A stretch of 64,000 nt of DNA from Delphinapterus leucas (taxonomy: Eukaryota; Chordata; Mammalia; Artiodactyla; Monodontidae): contig NW_022098008.1 in the NCBI RefSeq assembly GCF_002288925.2, positions 5,007,399 to 5,071,398 on the forward strand, read 5' to 3'. The position numbers and the translations under genes are program-made. Within the stretch, counting starts at the first letter, position 1. Each line of letters begins with the position of its first letter. Shown in pieces: positions 59,535-64,000 of this stretch. The notes under the pieces were generated by a model that was given only the letters and a program-made list of their open reading frames with translations, was not told the DNA's origin and searched no databases.

Positions 59535-59546
59535 AAATCAAGGGGC
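59535..59546 (+). repeat. Target-site duplication, 3' copy (aaatcaaggggc)
   Basis: Identical to 53458-53469. Its first three A residues merge with the A-tail, so the exact left edge is ambiguous by a few bases. Confidence 0.9.
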
Positions 59547-59990
59547 CATTCACACGCATGTGATCCCTACGTTACTCTATTCAGAAATTTAATTCCAGGT
59601 AGATCATAAATCTAAATGTGAAAGGAAAATTAATAAAGGTTTTATTATTTTCTAATAATAAAGAAGAAAATGGGAGAGAAGAAAATCACTAACTCTAAAT
59701 GGAAAAAAAAAAACAATAAAGTGTACCACTTTAAAACTAAGAACTTTTTCTCATCACAAGACACCACTGAGAGAGGGTAAAGGAAAGGAAAAAGATAGTC
59801 ACAAGATGCATATCCAATAAAGTTTTATATCCAGAGTAAAAAGAACTGCTGAAGGTCAGTAAGAAAAACCCAATAAATTCAGACTACCCAATACAAAGAT
59901 ATGGGTAAAGACTTTAACAGGCACTTTCCAGAAGAGGATGCCAAGTGACTGACATACAGATGAAAAGATGATCAATGTCAACCACACCAC
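59547..59990 (+). mobile_element. Old L1M fragment (ORF2 C-terminal part)
   Basis: 'attccaggtagatcataaat', 'taaatgtgaaaggaaaatta', 'aaaactaagaactttttctcatcacaagacacc', 'tatccagagtaaaaagaact' and 'aggcactttccagaagagga' follow the ORF2 order of old L1 copies. The frame is not conserved. The younger L1 sits directly upstream, possibly inserted at its edge. Confidence 0.85.
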
Positions 59991-60610
59991 AATATGACAC
60001 ACGCTACACACACACCAGAGCTGCCGAAGTGACCGGGAGGCAACACTGTCTGTGGGCGCAGTGAGCTCGGGGCTCTGGTCCTCTGCTGGGAAGAGTGCAC
60101 TCATCCCCTTGGCAACAGCATCTGTGGGCTCTTAGCACCGCCTCCCTCAGCCCAGCTCTCTTGCCGCCTCCCCCTCCCACAGCAATGAGTGGTTGCACGC
60201 CAAGAGCTGTGAACCCGCGAGAGGTCGTAGCAGCACATTTGTAGTGGCTGGAACTAGAAACAGCCCAATGCCCCCCCAGGGCAGAAGGGATTCATGATGG
60301 TAACGTGGTCATACATGGTAAGCTACCCCAGGAATCCGTGCACAACAAAAGGGGAGCATCTCATACAGAGTGATGAGCAAAAGAAGCAGACACACCTGGC
60401 TTCGTGGATGCAAGATTCGAAACCAGGCCGTTCAGAGGTGGGGTGGTGGGTCCTTGGAGTGGGGAGCAATGACTGACAGGAGGCTGGGGGTTCCAGGATG
60501 TCTGGGGGTCATGTTTCTGCATCTGTATCTTGTTTCCCTGGCTGTGTTTGGTTTGATCCAATTCATTGATCTGTGCAGTGAAAAGTTGTCCACTTTCCTG
60601 TATATCTGTT
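59991..60610. other. Unassigned intergenic sequence
   Basis: GC-balanced unique sequence; no gene or repeat recognised. Confidence 0.5.
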
Positions 60611-60965
60611 TGTAGGGGGCTGAATGGTGGCCCCCAAAACATATGTCCATGTCCTAGTTCCCAGAATCTTATATGATAAAAGAGTGACTGTTACATTATA
60701 TGGGAAACGATGGAATTAAGTTAAGGCTCTTGAGAGGAGGCGCTTACCCTGGATTATTCATGTGGCCTCTCTATCTGAAATGACAATATTCTTCTAAGAG
60801 ATGGAAAAGACACGCAGAGACACAGAGACGGCCATGTGCAGAAGAAGGCAGAGATTAGAGTGATGCGGCCAAGAGCCCAGGGAACGCCTGGCACTTCCGG
60901 AAGCTGGAAGGGACAGGAAGATCCTCCCCTAAAACCCCTGGAGGGAGCTTGGCTCTGCCAGCACG
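60611..60965 (+). mobile_element. MLT1-type LTR, 3'-truncated
   Basis: Starts TGTAGGGGGCTGAATGGTGG. It continues with 'atgtccatgtcctagttccc', 'accctggattattcatgtgg', 'gcagagattagagtgatgcg' and 'ggaagatcctcccctaaaac'. The 3' end beyond 'agcttggctctgccagcac' is missing. Confidence 0.87.
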
Positions 60966-61080
60966 GGAGAGTGATACACGCTCACGCTTCTGCGAAATGG
61001 AGTAAGACGGTGATGTCTGCGCCCCACCCTGCACCAAACAGGCAGAGCAGTCGGAGGCCAGGGCCTGAGCAGCAACATGG

Positions 61081-61320
61081 TGGCCGTTCTCACGCATGAT
61101 GCCAACACTTCACCAGGTTTTAGAACCGCGGGGAGAGGCGCCTGCCTGCTGGGCGCCCCATGGCGTGGCCCTCAGAGACGGAAGCAGCAAAACTGCCAGA
61201 TTTCGGGCTGCACTGAGGCCCGCCCGAGGTCAGAGGCGTGAATCTAACTCGACAGCGTCAGCCCCAGCCGGTGGTGTCACTTTCTCCTGCAACGGTCAGA
61301 CACTCGGGGCAGATGCATGG
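61081..61320. promoter_or_regulatory. Short CpG-rich block (candidate CpG island)
   Basis: By hand I count about 17 CpG in 240 bases of GC-rich sequence, unusual for this window. It lies between two MLT1 LTRs. No TATA box or initiator was identified and no exon follows, so promoter function is unproven. Confidence 0.35.
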
Positions 61321-61482
61321 GTTTAATCAGAGCTGGGATGTTTCCAAGAGAAAGGTCCCCTGTGTCCAGATGGACACCACTGCTGCACATGAGCTCAAGG
61401 GTATCACTAGGGTGAGATCTGAGGTGCCCCTGGCTGATGGGATGTGAATGACCTCGGGGTGGGGAGGCTCAGGCAGCCTCAG

Positions 61483-61992
61483 GTATTAGCTTCCTGTTGC
61501 TGCTGTAACAATTTACCACCATCTTAGTGGCTTAAAACAACACAGATTTATCTTCAGGTTCTGGAGAAGTCCAGAAAAGGTCTCACTGGGCTAAAATCAA
61601 GGTGTCATCGGGGCTGCATCCCTTTCTGGAGGCTCGAGGGGAGAATCTACTTCCTTGCCTTTGCCAGCTTCTATGGGCTGCCCGCACTGCTTGGCTTGTG
61701 GCTTTCCTTCCATCTTCAAAGCCAGCGACAGTGCATCTCTTTGCACTCTCTTCTGTGTTCATAGCTCCCCTTACTCTCTTCTTCTGCCTCCCTCTTCCAC
61801 TTTTAAGGGCCCTTGTGGTGATGCTGGGCCCACCCAAATAATCCAGGATAATCTCCCTATGTTAAGGTCACCTGATTAGCAGACATAATGCCACCTGCTA
61901 CCTTGATTCCCCTCATTACTAAGCTGACATATGCCTAGGTTCGGGGATTCGGATGTGGACCGCTGTAAAGGGCTTCAATTCTGCCTATCACA
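61483..61992 (-). mobile_element. MLT1-type solo LTR
   Basis: Reverse-oriented: 'tattagcttcctgttgctgc', 'cttagtggcttaaaacaaca', 'aaaatcaaggtgtcatcggg', 'tgggcccacccaaataatcc' and the end 'ctgcctatcaca'. Nearly full length. Confidence 0.88.
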
Positions 61993-62519
61993 CCTCCGAT
62001 GCAGGTCTCCTCCTCTCCAGGTTTATATTATTCCATTTGGTTCCTGATATGGGAGAGAAAAGAGGGGCTTCCCTGGCATCATCCTGAATAGAGGCTAAGT
62101 CATCGGGATTGAGAGCTTTCCCTCCAAAGACTGAGAGGCTTTGTACAGAAGCCAGTACCCTCAGCAAGTAGTGAGAGCTCTAGAAACATGACTGCCAAAG
62201 AGCCTCAGATTCCAAAATTCAAAGTTAAAGACTGGAGAGTTTTTGCAATTTGTATATTGGTCCTGAGTTAAGTCACACCTAGGAGAACAAGAGCCTGCCA
62301 GGATTGGGGTGGCATATGCTCCAAGGTGAGAGATGGAGGCAAAGCAGGGACTATGGAGACGCAAGGTGAGGGCAGAATAGACCCCAGAACAGAAGCAGGA
62401 TTAAGGGTTGCCTTAGTCTTCCTGCCAAAGAGCTTTTGTTGGGAGAGGAGGAAAACAGCTGGTGTTCCACCTGCATTGAATCAGGAGCAATTTAGGACAA
62501 TTGCTGAGAGGTGAGTTAA
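61993..62519. other. Unassigned intergenic sequence
   Basis: No gene or repeat recognised. Confidence 0.5.
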
Positions 62520-62690
62520 TTGTTTAATAATGATACCTCATTCATTCCGTTCTCAACTAAACCTCTGTTTTCTTCCCAGCAAAGCGGAGGGAATTAATGT
62601 GCATTAAGTACCTACTCATGGATCAGACAGAACTCCAGGTGCTTTCCTCACTTTGCCTTCAGGCTTTGCTGAGAATGCAAACCTGGGTCC
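62520..62690 (-). mobile_element. MIR/L2-type fragment
   Basis: 'gtgcattaagtacctactcatggatcagacagaactccaggtgctttcctcactttgcc' matches reversed MIR wording around 'gagcgcttactatgtgccaggc'. Diverged. Confidence 0.55.
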
Positions 62691-62715
62691 CAAGAACCCA
62701 CTGGTAACTGGGCTT

Positions 62716-62772
62716 AAGAAACTAACACAAGATTGTAAATCAACTATACTCCAACAAAATTAAAAAAAAATA
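62716..62772 (+). mobile_element. L1 3' tail, ultra-short
   Basis: 'agaaactaacacaagattgtaaatcaactatactccaacaaaatt' followed by an A-tail is the terminal 50 or so bases of an artiodactyl-type L1. Confidence 0.75.
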
Positions 62773-64000
62773 AGATTCTAGCAGCCAAATCTTCCTCAGT
62801 GATATTTGGGTTGGACTCAGTGGGGCAGTGTTCCTGGTCTAGGCTGGGGCTCACTCATAGATCTGTCCTCAGTTGCTGAGTTGCCTGGGGGCTGGCTGGT
62901 GCAGGGTGGCCTCAGCTGGATGTCTCACGCTACTCCAAGAGGTCTCCCATCCCCAAGCACAACAGTTCTGACTTGTTCACAAGGGTGGCAGGGTAGCGTT
63001 CTCAGAGGGCAGACGCACATATGGCCCCTTGAGGCCTGCTCCTGGGGCTGATACAGCATCATCTCTGCCACATTCTCTTAGTCATGGCAAGTTATGTGGT
63101 CAGCCCAGATTCAAGGAGTGGAGACAGGAACTGCACCTCTTGATGGAAGAGCTTCAAAGTCACATTGCAGACAGGGAGGAAAATAATTGCAGTCATTTTT
63201 GCAAACGTGCAGTGTTTTTCTTTTTCCATGCATCAATAGGAGTCTCTAGATTAAAGCTTCCTCACAATGGTTCCCAAGGAAGTACAGATAAAGGCTCCTC
63301 AGATATATGTGTGTACATATTTGTGCGTATGCATGCATGTATTTGTGTAAGGAAGAAATTAGGGATTTCAGCAACCATTTTTAAGGATGAAGCATTTATA
63401 TTTTGTTAGTTGAAGAATCCATGCATTTCTTATATTCGCCTCCCACCACCAAAACACACCTACACGTTGTATTCAGTTTCCTTTGCTAATAGCTGCCAGT
63501 CTTTCTTTTTTCTTTTTAATTTGTTCACCTGGTACTCCTGCTGTACCCAGCCAGGAAAACAGGGGCCATTCCAGGCAGTTCAATAGAGGCCCTTCAACAT
63601 GGAAAACTGGTTACAAAGATGTTAGAAGAGATGGAAAACCAAACCATGAGGCAATCCAAGGATGAGCTAGGGCAGGAAGAGCTGCTAGGGCTGCAAAGGT
63701 ATCAGGAAGAGGTGGGTCTTAGCAGAGCCCAGAGGCCAGGCCTTCTGATGGGAGCTGGGTCCTCAGGAGGGGCTGCCTGGCAGGAGATGGAACCACCGCC
63801 AACACCAGCGGCTGACAGAGACACCTCCTGGAGCCGAGAAGCAGAAGAGAGGGTCCCTGGCGGCTGCAACCTCCCTGCAATGCCACCCACAGGCCAACCC
63901 CAGCCAGGAGCTAGGCTGCATGCAGTCACAAACCATCTCAGCGTCTGACAAGGAAGGACTGTCCCCACTCACGCAGGTGGCCGTGCGCTGGGGGCAGCTC
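62773..64000. other. Unassigned intergenic sequence
   Basis: No exon, RNA gene or repeat family recognised. A short alternating Pu-Py stretch is present at about 63302-63350. Open frames at 63029-63409 and 63619-63948 have no domain. Confidence 0.5.

Noticed and set aside
1..64000. CRISPR array, operon, bacterial promoter or terminator signals
   Set aside because: The window is mammalian nuclear DNA. No regularly spaced direct repeats of CRISPR type, and the tandem arrays found are mini- or microsatellites.

Overview
This window looks like a repeat-rich, gene-poor stretch of nuclear DNA from a whale or dolphin. The best taxonomic marker is a tRNA-derived SINE at 29831-30032. Its body, poly(A) tail and target-site duplication match the CHR SINE family of cetaceans and their close relatives. 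The younger L1 elements also look like the artiodactyl/cetacean L1 lineage. Mammal-wide repeats (MIR, L2, MLT1, MER2, MER5A) are present throughout. Every open frame outside the L1 elements is short, lacks recognisable domains and overlaps frames on the other strand. I therefore annotate no functional protein-coding gene.

Layout. 1-530 is the 3' end of a young L1. 0.9-3.0 kb is AT-rich and may hold a very decayed coiled-coil pseudogene on the minus strand. 3.8-16 kb is mixed unique sequence with L1, L2, MIR, MLT1, MER2 and MER53-like copies and a GAT/GGT minisatellite that contains a 400-base assembly gap. 16-31 kb is mostly unique, with MLT1, an old L1, a (TG)n microsatellite, the CHR SINE, and an inverted pair of retroviral-type LTR ends at 24.06-24.68 kb. 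31-50 kb carries an ERVL/MLT2-type LTR, MER5A, a MER1-like hAT element, several MLT1 LTRs, a long alternating purine-pyrimidine tract, and a nest in which a Tigger element and an MLT1 LTR lie inside a MIR. 50-53.4 kb is unique sequence plus an L1 tail.

The largest single feature is a full-length L1 on the plus strand at 53470-59534. It is flanked by a 12-base target-site duplication and has a 5' UTR, ORF1, ORF2 and a 3' end. Both ORFs are broken, and a 100-base N run stands in for what should be roughly half a kilobase of ORF2. It is followed by an older L1 fragment, two MLT1 LTRs, a short CpG-rich block and unique sequence to the end.

There are no operons or cooperating genes here. The biology is the layering of successive transposon insertions. 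Repeat family names come from recalled consensus features, so subfamily calls are approximate. I did not find a convincing undescribed system; the most unusual structures are listed as findings.
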